64,000 nt of DNA from Spisula solida (taxonomy: Eukaryota; Mollusca; Bivalvia; Venerida; Mactridae). The notes under the pieces were generated by a model. The model searched no databases and was not told the DNA's origin. It worked only from the letters and a program-made list of their open reading frames with translations. The translations under genes were made by a program, and so were the position numbers. Where the stretch lies: positions 29,700,222 through 29,764,221 of the forward strand of contig OX365952.1 in assembly GCA_947247005.1 (NCBI GenBank), written 5' to 3'. This document shows, one piece after another, positions 24,813 to 36,350 of the stretch; position 1 is the first letter of the stretch, and every line of letters begins with the position of its first letter.

Positions 24813-26282
24813 CTGGTGCAATATATGGTCCTATGTTTGTACATTTTTGTATATTAATAAGAAAAGTTAACAATCCATTGCCAGTCTGTGCGAAACATAT
24901 TTTATTAGTAGAATAAAAATGAGTAAAAAACAGACAGTTCTCTCATGTAGAAATCTATTTGTTGAATTTTATCTTATGCTTTGTATTATTTTCTGACTTT
25001 TTATTTAACTGGACATGTGGTCTGTCCTAACCTGATCCATGTTAGACATTTGTTTTAGATTTTCCTTCTTTTTTCGGGAATAAAGTCAATTTCACGTCTC
25101 CTACAAAGCCTACACATTTTGACCATTTTAATAACAGTCGGACTTTTAGTATTGTGTTAAATAATATGCTCATATCTCTACCATGTGTTGGAATAATTTG
25201 GTCATTCAAAATGTCGTTGGTTCAACAAAACGACAAAACAATGTCGGGTGTTGAGACTTTAATTATATTGACACATATTTAATATTTAGCATGCAAAAAC
25301 ACTTAAATTCAAATGTACAATATACTCGGATCTCGTTTAGATCCAATCAGTTAGCGGTCTCTGTGACGTATGCTAGTCAGTAACTCGTTAATTACTTTCA
25401 ATCAACAATGTTACACGCGGCAGAATAGGGGAACAGTATGGGGGTAGTGATGCATAATTGCTATATATTTTTGTAGTGTTAACGCGTTGACAGGCCTCTG
25501 GTCTATAGATAGTTTGAAATGAACTTATATCTACATGTTTATATCATGATTTACAATAGCTGGACCATACATACCTTTAAAAATTTAACGTTATATATTT
25601 TTTAAGTTTTGGAAACGGAATGCATTATATACTATCTATAGTATATCTACTAAAAAGCGCTTTTACATAGACCAAAAACAACGTATGTCCAACATTATCA
25701 AACACTTCACAACCAGCTTTGTCGGGAAAAGTCACACATTCTCGTTATTTGGAATGTGTGTGTTTTTATTCTGTAACAAACAATGCGTGTCTAGGGCTTT
25801 AAAAGACATTTTATTAAAGCAGTCGTATTAAATTATAGACGAAACTTTCTGGTTTCTCAAAATGTAATTATTCGCATTATCTTATTGTAGATATCAATAA
25901 TATTGCTTCAAACTCATACTAATAAAATATCAAAATATACATATGTAGCTCTTACTTCCGAGGCTAGGGTTTAATCAGTTCATTTACTTTCATGACATTA
26001 CAACCGAATCAAAGTAAAATTCTCTAGTTTCTAAACATACAAATGTATTGAAAATTTGTTCAATATTAATGAATAATGCTTAATTTACATTGATTTTAGT
26101 TTGTCTAATGTCCATGTTGTCCTACAAGATGGCGGCGATAGACTGTTGGCGAAATGTTGCAATGCGATTAGCCAACGCTACCTGTCAATCCAAATCGGCA
26201 GAAAGGTCAATTAGAACATTTTTTAATACACAGATAAAATTTATAACGTCGTTACATTCTGCAAAGCAAACTATTCACATTT
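24813..26282. other. Noncoding AT-rich stretch
   Basis: No gene, repeat or RNA recognised. An ORF of 72 codons (26090-26308, +) passes through a caagatggcggcgatag segment but has no recognisable similarity. Confidence 0.4.
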
Positions 26283-26771
26283 ATGATGACCTCCTTCTCC
26301 CAGCTTAAAATGGGCGAAAATGTGCAAATAAGTCACGCATGTCATTCTTCCGTACATGTATTACTAAAGAGGTTGATGTTTTGGGTGGGCTTTCACGCCG
26401 CTCGCTGGTCCAACCATCGAGTGTATGGGGACCTTTATTGGGAACGTAACCGGGTGGTAATAGACAATGGCCATGTCATGTATGTAGGTTGTGTACCAGG
26501 GGGTTCCTATGGTACATGGGTAGTACCGAAGACGTTGGTGGTTGTCGGGATGGACACCACTCGCCATTTCAAGCCCCCGGGTTATGAAGACCTTTTATTT
26601 GGAACGTATCAGGAGGTAGATCGTCTGTCTATAGCGATATTGTGCGCTAGTTTGTACGCTGGTTTTCCTAAGGGTCCAAAGGGCGAGTTACATTATTTCA
26701 TTTCGATTCCTATATGTTTGCCCTTTGGGTGTTGGGGCTTTTGCAATTTACGAGAATTGTGGAGTAAATAA
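26283..26771 (+). CDS. Unrecognised 162-codon ORF, possible small gene or element ORF
   Basis: This is the longest open frame outside tandem repeats. It starts ATGATG at 26283 and stops TAA at 26769-26771. I do not recognise the family. The stretch is visibly less AT-rich than its flanks. The product has no signal peptide and no clear long membrane segment, though the C-terminal part (FISIPICLPFGCWGFCNL) is hydrophobic and Cys-containing. There is an internal duplication: VYGDLYWERNRVV near residue 47 and GYEDLLFGTYQEV near residue 99. At the DNA level gacctttattgggaacgtaa and gaccttttatttggaacgta match. No splice context, promoter or poly(A) signal was identified beyond the AT-rich tail. It could be a single-exon gene, one exon of a gene, part of an unclassified element, or chance. 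Confidence 0.3.
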   Translation: MMTSFSQLKMGENVQISHACHSSVHVLLKRLMFWVGFHAARWSNHRVYGDLYWERNRVVIDNGHVMYVGCVPGGSYGTWVVPKTLVVVGMDTTRHFKPPGYEDLLFGTYQEVDRLSIAILCASLYAGFPKGPKGELHYFISIPICLPFGCWGFCNLRELWSK

Positions 26772-27478
26772 ATTGATAATGTAATTGTATGCACAGAATT
26801 GTAATGCAAGCGAAACGAACAAAGAAAGAAATGACATTGTAAAGTATGCTGGAGAGAAATTCGAATATGTTATCTACGTGTGGTTAAGTATAAAATATCT
26901 ATGACAAAATATTCACTTTATCCGACTAGAATTGACATATTTCAACCGATCCTCCACGCGTCTCACGGAAGCCAAAATCGTATAATAATACTTTCTTTCG
27001 ATGGATTTTGACTCAATGCAGACTTTCTTTCCAGCCAGGACAGTCTCTGTTTGAAATGGATTGTGAACCTAGAAAGTAATTAAGTAAAGATGTCTATACT
27101 ACAATACGGCTGATTATCACGTTCTGATGAACAAAGTCTTGTGTAAGCTTTGGTAATATCTTTTTATATATACGGTGCATTCCAAGGATTTCATGGATCA
27201 AGTTCCTTTAACACTAATTGTTAATCATACAGTCACTCTACATACCTCGTTCAGAGACCTAGTCTCTGTCAAACCGGTCGTAGTGACAAAATTTCGAATA
27301 GTATGATACTATAGGGCCTATCGTTAGAAACACCAGAATCTTTTAAACAGTTTCTGAAACCTTGAGCAAAATATACCATCTCTCTACAATGTTACATACC
27401 ATAAAGCCAAGCACCTGTGTCTACTTTATTTGCTCGAAAACGCAAACGGCATACACATAAATAGGGGATATTTGTTGA
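26772..27478. other. Noncoding stretch
   Basis: AT-rich, with no supported feature. Confidence 0.45.
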
Positions 27479-28390
27479 TTTTGGTGTAAGATCGAATTTA
27501 TTTCACCGAGTGATCACAGAAACATAGCCAGTAAGTTGGAGGAGCAGCATACCATAAACATAGCCAGCAAGTTGGAGGAGGAGCAGCAGACCATAAACAT
27601 AGCCAGCAAGTTGGAGGAGCAGCAGACCATAAACATAGCCAGCAAGTTGGAGGAGCAGGAGACCATAAACATAGCCAGCAAGTTGGAGGAGCAGCAGACC
27701 ATAAACATAGCCAGCAAGTTGGAGGAGGAGCAGCAGACCATAAACATAGCCAGCAAGTTGGAGGAGGAGCAGCCGACCATAAACATAGCCAGCAAGTTGG
27801 AGGAGCAGACCATAAACATAGCCAGCAAGTTGGAGGAGAAGCAGCCAACCATACACATAGCCAGCAAGTTGGAGGAGGAGCAGCCGACCATAAATATAGC
27901 CAGCAAGTTGGAGGAGCAGGAGACCATAAACATAGCCAGCATGTTGGAGGTGCAGCAGACCATAAACATAGCCAGCAAGTTGGAGGAGCAGCAGACCATA
28001 AACATAGCCAGCAAGTTGGAGGAGGAGCAGCCGACCATAAACATAGCCAGCAAGTTGGAGGAGCAGACCATAAACATAGCCAGCAAGTTGGAGGAGCAGG
28101 AGACCATAAACATAGCCAGCAAGTTGGAGGAGAAGCAGCCAACCATACACATATCCAGCAAGTTGGAGGAGCAGCAGACCATAAACATAGCCAGCAAGTT
28201 GGAGGAGCAGGAGTCCATAAACATAGCCAGCAAGTTGGAGGAGCAGGAGACCATAAACATAGCCAGCAAGTTGGAGGAGGAGCAGATTAAAACATGTGTG
28301 TATAAGAGTTTAGATAAGGCTAATTTCACATTTGTTTTGGTAATTCAAGGGCCATTATCGAGAGTGCTAGACTTTGGGCGATTTGACTGA
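27479..28390 (+). CDS. Open frame over the 12-residue repeat array; possible exon of a coiled-coil repeat protein
   Basis: The frame is open from just after a TGA at 27476-27478 to the TGA at 28388-28390 (303 codons). It encodes about 21 copies of an 11-13-residue unit, NIASKLEEQQTI, then a non-repetitive tail of about 35 residues (from KTCVYKSLDK to the end DFGRFD). The repeat is charged with regularly placed I/L and could form a coiled coil. Evidence for coding is that all length changes are multiples of three. Evidence against is that there is no ATG in the frame before or within the early repeats, so it would need an upstream exon or a non-ATG start, and that other frames, including three on the minus strand, are also open. 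It is most likely a minisatellite with incidental coding capacity. Confidence 0.25.
   Translation, partial: FWCKIEFISPSDHRNIASKLEEQHTINIASKLEEEQQTINIASKLEEQQTINIASKLEEQETINIASKLEEQQTINIASKLEEEQQTINIASKLEEEQPTINIASKLEEQTINIASKLEEKQPTIHIASKLEEEQPTINIASKLEEQETINIASMLEVQQTINIASKLEEQQTINIASKLEEEQPTINIASKLEEQTINIASKLEEQETINIASKLEEKQPTIHISSKLEEQQTINIASKLEEQESINIASKLEEQETINIASKLEEEQIKTCVYKSLDKANFTFVLVIQGPLSRVLDFGRFD
27521..28287. repeat. Codon-length tandem array, ~21 units of 33, 36 or 39 bp
   Basis: Each unit contains aaacatagccagcaagttgg followed by two to four GAG/CAG-type triplets. Unit lengths differ only by 3 bp because GAG or CAG triplets are gained or lost, so the frame is kept through the whole array. 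A block of units (EEEQPTI, EEQTI, EEKQPTI order) appears twice, near 27760-27860 and near 28010-28150, showing secondary duplication. Confidence 0.95.
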
Positions 28391-28573
28391 TCATCAAATT
28401 TGTCTTAGATATTCAACTCAACCTAACCCAACTTAAGTTTATTGTAATATAAGGCCACCAACCCAAAATTCTCACATTCTACATTAAAAACAAGTGAATG
28501 ACAAAGCTCCGAGAAGTTGGCAGGAAATTTGAAGATCGTAGTTAGAAATTCAATTTACAGCTGCACGCCAATA

Positions 28574-29045
28574 ACGAGCTAGCAGTGAGTTCGATATTCA
28601 CATGCCTTCGCCAGTTTTCAGCAAGTTATTCAATTTTCTACCAGGGCGAATTTCCAGCCAGCAGTGAGTTGGATATTCGACTCAAACAAGTCGAATTTCC
28701 AGCTTAGTTCCAATTTCCAGCCAGCTGTGAGTTCGTTATTCGACCTTTTGTTAGGTCGAATTTCTAGCTGTGTTCGAAGTTCCTGCCAGAGTTCGTTATT
28801 GAACTTGAAAAAAGGTCGAATTTCCAGCTGAGTTCGAGTTTCCGGCCAGCTGTGAGTTGGATATTCGACTCAAACAAGTCGAATTCCCAGCTTAGTTCCA
28901 ATTTCCAGCCAGCTGTGAGTTCGTTATTCGACCTTTTGTTAGGTCGAATTTCTAGCTGTGTTCGAAGTTCCTGCCAGAGTTCGTTATTGAACTTGAAAAA
29001 AGGTCGAATTTCCAGCTGAGTTAGAATTTTAAGCCAGCTGTGAGT
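28574..29045. repeat. 188-bp higher-order repeat built of ~63-bp hairpin units
   Basis: Two adjacent copies, 28664-28851 and 28852-29038, differ at only a few bases. Each has three subunits of about 63 bp that begin near 'agttcg-tattcgac' and end 'tttccagccagct'. Subunits carry short perfect inverted repeats, such as attcgact...agtcgaat and attcgacct...aggtcgaat. More diverged subunits precede it (from 28574). Confidence 0.9.
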
Positions 29046-31549
29046 CTGTAAACCATGTGTTGCGTTCTGACATGTCTAGTTTACGTAACATTGTATCCTT
29101 TCCGCTACCATAGCGTACTAATGCCGACTCGCCGGGATGGCCATTTTGACCTTCCGTAGTTTTCGACCTAAATGCCCAAATTCGTGAATTTTGCTGTCAT
29201 GGTTACACAGGCATCCCAGACTAAAGGATATTACGGGCCCAGGGTCGTGCACAGGTTATTGGGCCCGCTGGACCCCTTTAAAGAGGGCTTTGAACGTAGA
29301 TTTTACAAAACTGAAAATACTGGTCCTTCCAACCAATGCGGTACGATTCCCTGTGGAATTGCATTAACATTTAGCGCCAACAAGTTTTTATTTTTTTATA
29401 GAAGGGATATAAGGCTAGAAAAAGGGGTCGGGATCAATGCCCTAAAGGGGCCAAAAAGTAGGCCTGTCAAGCTAAAAAAAAAGAAGTTTTTCGCGCAAGG
29501 GTCACCGTCACATCGTCATTTCCGGTGACCTTTAGTCGAAATGATGACAAGTTTTCCTACTTTCGGTTTGGGGCATGTGTGTAGCATCCGGATGTATCGT
29601 GTTTTTATCAGTGCTGCAAGTCAATAGTGTCTCAGGGACGGGGTATAGGGACCATATGAATTTCCCATAGCCCCCCAAAAAATCGTGGTAGCGGGAAGGA
29701 TATAACGTTGCTTTGGGTAGCGATTATTGTCCATTTTCAGCGGAGTCAACCACTACTTAACACAATGTGCCATATAATTCACATATTATGGCCATCATCA
29801 GAATGTCCAAGTTTGAAGACACAATCAAATGAAAACTGTCAGAATAATAGTACAGACCAGGTTATTTTCTCATTTTTTTGGGAGGCGTTTAAGCCTCTCA
29901 TTACTACCATTGCCCATTTCTTAATACAAAATTAACCGCCTTTAGGCTGCTATGTGAATCCGCATTCAAATAGTTCCAGAAACTGTCAACATTCCCAATA
30001 CTGCTACATATGTTTCTCCAAATTTTTTAACTGATTTAAGCCAACCAGCAACATTTGTTTATTCTAAGATCAAAAATTATTGTGAAACTGTTCGTTAAAT
30101 CGATATTTTTGCAAATAAATCACTACATCGGCCGATACCGAACTTGTTTAATAATACGAAAATGACGTGATCATCAAATGTCCCGGCTGTAAAGCTATTT
30201 TTAGAAACTTCAGACTACGGTCAAGTGATGGTTTTATCAATGAATGTACTGTTATGCAATCATATGGTGTCGCTGTACTAGCTAGCCGCTTTCTATAGAC
30301 TGTCTCACGCTGTGAGGGAAGTGATTACAAGACGTTACTGTAGAATCTGATAAATAGGCGCGTAGTATTATTTTAAAGCCACTTTTGATATACGCATTCA
30401 ATAAACGGATTACATATATTAAATTAATATGCACCTTTTAACAATTATTTAGATACCCAACATGCCTATATAGTCACATATGCCTATTTTGACATTCAAG
30501 ACAAGGTCGGCAGTAAGAAAACGAACATTAAACGTGTAAAGTCGGTTTAAGCTTTAGTAGCAGCAACCAGATCGCCTCCCAACAGTACTCTCAGTGCTTT
30601 GATTTTTAAATTCAGGGGCCATTATCCACGAAGGCAGGTGACGATTTAAATGACAATCGTCGACATATATGCCAATAATTTGAAAAAAAGCACGTTGAAA
30701 CTAACGCAACATTAGGAATGGAGATCATTTGTGTCAGGAAGCTTGTCCGGAAACTAGCCCATAAAATACCCGCGTCATTACCTGCGAGCTTGAGCGAGCA
30801 GGTATAATGGATAGCCTTAAGCAAAAAGTCCATGGAGGGGCACGTGACCTGTTCTCGATGGTTTACGATTTCAAAAAAAAAATCCAAAATAAGATGCATT
30901 TTGTAAGAATGTCGTGAACCAGACTAATCAAACCGGTCGTTACAAGATTTCAAATTGTTCTTGAACGAAAATAGGTTATCTTACGCGAAAAGATGGCTGA
31001 CGTATTCTCGATATCGACATTACTCAATAAAACCCGTTTTTCCGGAACCGAAATTTCACGGTCAGGGGGTTAGCGAGCAATAAGCGGTATAGCGGGAGTG
31101 TATATAATTATTCTTTTTTCAACGTTTAAACATAAAAAACATATAAAACAATTATTACACATTATTTAATACTAACTGATGAGATATGGAGTTCTATCAG
31201 TGAAATAAAACCTATATCAGTCACTGGTTATCACCTACAATGTGACTGATATAAGCTCCGCCCCCTCACAGGGACTACTTTAATTTACCAAAATCCCAAC
31301 ACTAAAATGTCTGTAACTTTTTTATTACTGAACGGAAACATGTTATGTGGGGGTTTTTATTCTTAGTTAGACCATTTCCTACAAGTTGGTGTATGAGTTC
31401 TCAAAAAAGTCGTTTTCACCTATTCACCATAATCCAAGATGGCGGATTTTGAAGTGAAAAATATGAATGGAATAACATATTCATACGTAGCCTAACCACA
31501 GTGGTAATTTGGCATATATAGTACCAGTTTTGACACCATAAAAGCATTA
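29046..31549. other. Mostly unique noncoding sequence
   Basis: The ORFs at 29172-29528 (+, 118 codons, Lys/Arg-rich, ending in a KLKKKKFF stretch) and 30612-30899 (-, 95 codons) have no recognisable domain. I see no supported repeat or RNA. The base composition near 29500-29700 is richer in G/C and reads like a fragment of a dispersed element. Confidence 0.4.
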
Positions 31550-31551
31550 AA

Positions 31552-31721
31552 TAAATAGAATATTTGTTTGTTTTGATTGAATATGGTTAATATCTCATCT
31601 TGTAGTGATAAAATTTTAATATTTTCACTCGCGCTACGCGCTCTTGAAAATATTGAATTTTATCACTACACGATGAGATATGAACCATATTCAATCAAAA
31701 CAAACAAATATCCTCTATTTA
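31552..31721. mobile_element. ~170-bp palindromic MITE with 7-8-bp target duplication
   Basis: Arms of about 75 bp are almost perfectly complementary: the left arm contains tttgttttgattgaatatgg and the right arm contains ccatattcaatcaaaacaaa. They meet at a ctcgcgctacgcgctc core near 31635. The ends are taaatag and ctattta. Direct repeats gcattaaa (31544-31551) and tcattaaa (31722-31729), seven of eight bases identical, flank it as a probable target duplication. There is no coding capacity. Confidence 0.85.
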
Positions 31722-31729
31722 TCATTAAA

Positions 31730-34000
31730 CATCTTTGTTTTTAAACTTTAGCAAGAATTATCCTAAAAAATGCTTTATATTTGAATTATTGCATTTGATT
31801 CTACACTGACGCTTCCGTAGCTCGATACCGATGGAGAGAAAATATACGCATTTTTCACGTTAAACATATTATTTGGCAAAAATATTGTCATTGTTTACTA
31901 GTAAGACTTTTTACAAATTCTTATCATTTAGGCTTAAATAATCGCGATTATTGTACCTGGTTGCTCTATACGCTATAGGCATTTCCCCCCCCCCCTGACA
32001 TACATTCGGGATATCTCGCACATTGTCGCTCAATAAATTCCGTTATCCCGGAAAACGGATTTTAACCTAGAATGTCGATATGGTGAATGTCGGCCCGGGC
32101 AAGTCGAAATTCTTTGAACGAAAGAACAAAATTATCCTTAAAACCCGTCCCTACGATAAAAACATACACGCAACTCGATTTAAACGAGTATAAAACACGA
32201 GTTTAGATCGTTTTATCGTTGGATAAATTCTTCGCTAACGTTTCATACTCAACACTTTCGTACCACTCCTGAATATATTTTTTCGTACTCAACACAATTC
32301 GTACCGGCACTTCGCTCCGTAAATTATTTTTTTTCGGATTTTTTTAGGGGGCAAAAAAAGTGCGTTGTTTCCCTTGATAAAATTAACAACATATACAGTT
32401 TCTTTAGGTCTCCAGAGTCATATAAGGAGAATTACCATTCAGTGTTAATGTCTATTGTCATGGAATTATCGGAATTGGTTTATGATCTTTGATATTGTTG
32501 AACACTGAAAACATGTCTTATGATAATACCGTTAATGGACTGATACGAGGTTTTATTTATAAGAATATAAATGTTATATGGAACAAGGGAGTCATAATAT
32601 GCAATTATGTGTCTTGAAAATTGGTTTGTTATACATGAAATTATTTAACAATTTGTTGATAAATTTCGTATGTCAAATTATCGTGCATATAGTTTTCCCA
32701 ATTTGAAAGCTACCTGCCTATCGCGCTTATTTTTTTCACAATTTTGAGATTTTCATGCTTAATGTTATTCACATCAGCTGTTGAATTATGCAGATAGAAG
32801 GTCGAGGATCCTATCAATTCTCTGTAAAATGAAGTCGGTACATCATTTGCTCACAGGAACTATTTGACTTGTAGAAAACTAGTATGCATTGTATTTGTAA
32901 TTGTCACTATCGACGTGCCATTCATAGAAAATGTTACACATCACTTCGTAGAGGGGGAAATAGAAGCTAGTCATGTGTCATAGTATCCACAATATGTCTG
33001 TATTGTCTGCACCTCTTGTAATTAGAAGAAATATCCTCCGGGCAATATGAAGACATTGTCATATAACTTTCTCTCTGATCCAATTATTTCACGAAGCTCT
33101 TGTACTCGGTGTATCAAACTGTGGCACATATAAAACCAATCGACCTGTATGTTCTACAAGAAAGAAATTCCAAAATATTAAAGAACTTGTTGGTAAAAAA
33201 ACTTATACTACTAATCACAAGTCATCAATGCTTAGTCTTAAACCTTTGCGAAGTACTTTTTGCTCGGTGGGACGTTCATCGGGTTATACCGTGCTATATA
33301 CGTATCATGCATTGGTCTACTGTGACACGGGTATCACAGAATTAGCGGATTATACCGTGCGATTGATATATCGTTGAAAAGGTACATTTTTGCACAAAAA
33401 TGGCCACATTTTCGAAGTATCTTAACCACCAACTTGATTCAGATATTTTAATAAAGTAATAATAAGTGTGTACCATTATGATAACTACAAGTACTTCCGT
33501 TCAAAATTCCATTAGAATTGTTCAACTAGGTAAGAATTATGCCATACTGAGTCAATCACTGAGGTGCATTCAATACAGGACAAAATCAAAGTGCTGAAAG
33601 CATTCAAGTTATTCGAATGGATGCAGGGGCAGTATAAATTAAAGATGATGTAGCTGTACTTTTCTTATGAATTATTTGTACATTTATTCTTAGCGTATAT
33701 ACTCTTTAATAATGCACGCTTGAATGTCTTGATGTAAACTCCTATCCGTATATACTAGTACTTGAAGATATACGTAGCTTTCTGGCATGATATAAATATA
33801 TATCGATCTACAAGTTTTATTGCACAAAATCATCCAAATAGGCCTATGCCACAAATAATAGTAACCTTCACTTACAAAGTACACAGATATAGTGCGTTCA
33901 AAGTCAAATGAGAACAGTTATAAACAAAAACTCGCCGGTCAGGTAAACTTTATATTGGTTCGATATCAAATAGTGTGCAAATCTCATTCCAGATATCAAA
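31730..34000. other. Noncoding AT-rich stretch
   Basis: A C homopolymer lies near 31985-31997. Between 32150 and 32340 phrases such as actcgatttaaacgagt (palindromic) and ttcgtactcaacac recur loosely, suggesting a decayed hairpin element. Short ORFs (33100-33345 +, 33690-33884 -) are not recognisable. Confidence 0.4.
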
Positions 34001-34088
34001 GGCGCTGTAGTGTAGCGGATAAACCCTCACTTCCTTCAAGTTTCTATTTTATTTTGAGTTGTAGGTTCGATCCCCACTTCGGTCAACT
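34001..34088 (+). repeat. tRNA-like sequence (SINE head or tRNA pseudogene)
   Basis: An A-box match TAGTGTAGCGG (34008-34018) and an exact B-box GGTTCGATCCC (34064-34074) are followed by a T run at 34088-34093, which could end RNA polymerase III transcription. CTCA and TGAG between them could form part of an anticodon-type stem enclosing about 25 nt, longer than a normal loop. The acceptor arms do not pair well, so it is not a convincing functional tRNA. Confidence 0.5.
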
Positions 34089-34647
34089 TTTTTAATGCGT
34101 GTATCCATGTAATAAAGTATTATATTATACTGCTGTTTTAATGAATCGATACTTCAAAGTGATCAAAGTTTCATGTTGTAGTGAATATATTAAAAACGAG
34201 TGTAGGTGTGCTGTACTGTATATAAAAATAAAATAATTGAAATACGACTTGATAAAGAATGAAAACATAACACAAACATTAATCTTCGTACTGCATACCT
34301 TACGTCGTGTATGTTATTATATTAGTTACAAATAAAAATAGGGTACTCGTAAAAAGATAAAAAAAACCTTTAAAATTTAAGTTACTTGGATGTGTGTCGT
34401 ACCAGTGGTGAGATTGAACAAAATTACTTGTATAATAGCGACATGCTTACCCACTCTACTAACGAGACGATGTGAAAATTGGTTTTCAAGTATTATACTA
34501 TTGATTGAAGGTATCTATTTTATTATATAAAACATAAGCCTATCCTATTCTTTTGAATGGGACAGTTCCCTCATTAGTATTACTTATTGAACCGACAGTA
34601 TAAAGGATTATCAGTCAATATTTTGCCCCAAGCAGAGTTAATGATAT

Positions 34648-34885
34648 GCAAGGTCTATAAATAGTAAATAAAAATCGGTATATTTATTGACCGGGAGGTA
34701 GACACATGCTGTTCATTCAGAAGTATGGTATGATCTCAATTTTCTTGCGTTTATCGTGAAATTCGGATGTTTCTGCTTTTTTCGGTAAATAAAATATTGC
34801 AATGCGACAAAGACCAATGTGATCCGCATGAAATAAAAACTATTTTGCATGACCGGTTTACATCCACGTCAGTAGTTACGCAATA
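34648..34885 (+). repeat. ~240-bp duplicated segment, copy 1 (partner 35662-35898)
   Basis: It is nearly identical over its length to 35662-35898. Shared blocks include tctataaatagtaaata, gggaggtagacacatgctgt, tcattcagaagtatg, gtgaaattcggatgtttctg and tttgcatgaccggtttacat. The 69-codon ORF inside it is not preserved as a family and is not credible. Confidence 0.85.
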
Positions 34886-35446
34886 TTACTTGCTGACCGG
34901 TTTACTATTGCAAAGGTGGCGGCGTAGAAAGAAAAGTAGTTTCTTCATTTCAGCAATTGTAAAAACGTGTGTATAAATTTAGTTGTTCGAAAAAAAGGAA
35001 ATGGATCAAATGTTGAATTCATCGTTCTGTAAGAATATAATAGATGGGTAAATTGAAGAATACAACTGTTTGAACAAGTTGAAATTGACAGCAATTATGA
35101 AAAGTGTTAATTTTAGTAAATATACATGTTTACATGAAGGGTATTTTACACAGGTATTTATTGACCCTTATACCGCCTCTTAAAACTTTCAAAACGTAAA
35201 AATCGAAGTTTAAACGATGAATTAGCGTTGATTGAGGTAAATTACCACATGCTTTAAATGTAAAATTGCGTTCTTGTTCAGTTATCTAGAACCTTACATA
35301 GAGTCTTGACCCACCGATGAGCCGCAAATTATGAAAAATGCACCTTAGTGTTTGTCTGGTCAGTTTCCTGGCAAATAAACCTTTCTATAATATTTTTTAT
35401 TCTTTTTTAATGATACTGTTACCTGTGACAAAAGATAGTAAAATAT

Positions 35447-35660
35447 CTGACAGGGAAGGCAGCACTCAACTGAAACAGCCGAGTACAGAAAACATAAAAA
35501 CAATACAGACTACAATTACACGACACAGTGCCCAATACAAAACTGAACGAGAAAATGAATACTTAACCGTTGTATTTAAGTACAAGTTTCAGCTGTCAAA
35601 AGGTCGAAAGTGCAAGTTCCAGCTGTCAAAAAGCTGAAAGACCCAGTTTTAGCCATAAAA
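35447..35660 (+). repeat. SINE-like dispersed repeat, copy 2 of 3
   Basis: It begins gacagggaaggcagcactca, then cagccgagtacagaaaacat, acacgacacagtgcccaata and two cagctgtcaaaa blocks, ending near gacccagttttagcc. It matches 9217-9370 and 36821-36975 in block order. It directly abuts the duplicated segment that starts at 35662. Confidence 0.7.
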
Positions 35661-35661
35661 A

Positions 35662-35898
35662 TGCATGATCTATAAATAGTAAATAGAAATCGGTCCATTT
35701 ATTGATCGGGAGGTAGACACATGCTGTTCATTCAGAAGTATGTTATGATCTCATTTTTTTGCGTTCATCGTGAAATTCGGATGTTTCTGCTTTCTTCGGT
35801 AAATAAAATATTGCAATGCGACCAAGACCGATGAGATCCGCATGAAATAAAAACTATTTTGCATGACCGGTTTACATCCGCGTAGGTAGTTACGCACA
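35662..35898 (+). repeat. ~240-bp duplicated segment, copy 2 (partner 34648-34885)
   Basis: This is a direct repeat of 34648-34885 about 1.01 kb away, with scattered substitutions. It is followed by unrelated sequence and then by the dispersed repeat at 36036-36230. The 143-codon minus-strand ORF across 35765-36196 spans both repeats and is unlikely to be a gene. Confidence 0.85.
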
Positions 35899-36035
35899 GT
35901 ATCCCCTGCGGATCTTCTGATGAATTCCGCCATCTATAAATATAGTTGCCAAGCAACCAAAGAACACCACTAAGGGGTATGCGTTCGTGCCAGCGACAGG
36001 GAGATTGAATCTGTTGCAAATTCAATGGTTTAGTT

Positions 36036-36230
36036 CTTTGTATTACGAAATAAATAATAGGTTTGCAACTGTTATATAGAACTTTATGTTTCCATAGCAA
36101 CGCAAACTTTAGTTCTACTAACAGCCCTCTGGTTGTCTTCCTTGGTTGCCTGGCAACAAGAATCAAATTGCCATACCCAATATTGGTATTCACCATAGCA
36201 TCAGTGAGATACCATATTTCACGATAATGT
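36036..36230 (+). repeat. Dispersed repeat, partner of 22974-23165
   Basis: It shares ordered blocks with 22974-23165, notably the 20-mer ggttgcctggcaacaagaat, plus flanking blocks for mttccatrgcaacg and ccaatattgg. The divergence indicates an old pair. Confidence 0.65.
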
Positions 36231-36350
36231 ATAGAAAATATACGAACACTTATTTTTCTCTCAGTTATTTTTGACTGACCCTCGTATTCCTCTTTGCTAA
36301 TGACGTTGCTGCCACCAGATAGTTACATATTTATCGCGTTGACATTGTGC

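Noticed and set aside
29172..29528. 118-codon ORF as a gene
   Set aside because: Low-complexity basic C terminus, no recognisable domain, and context that looks like dispersed-element debris.
35765..36196. 143-codon minus-strand ORF as a gene
   Set aside because: It spans two different dispersed repeats, and the other copies do not keep the frame.
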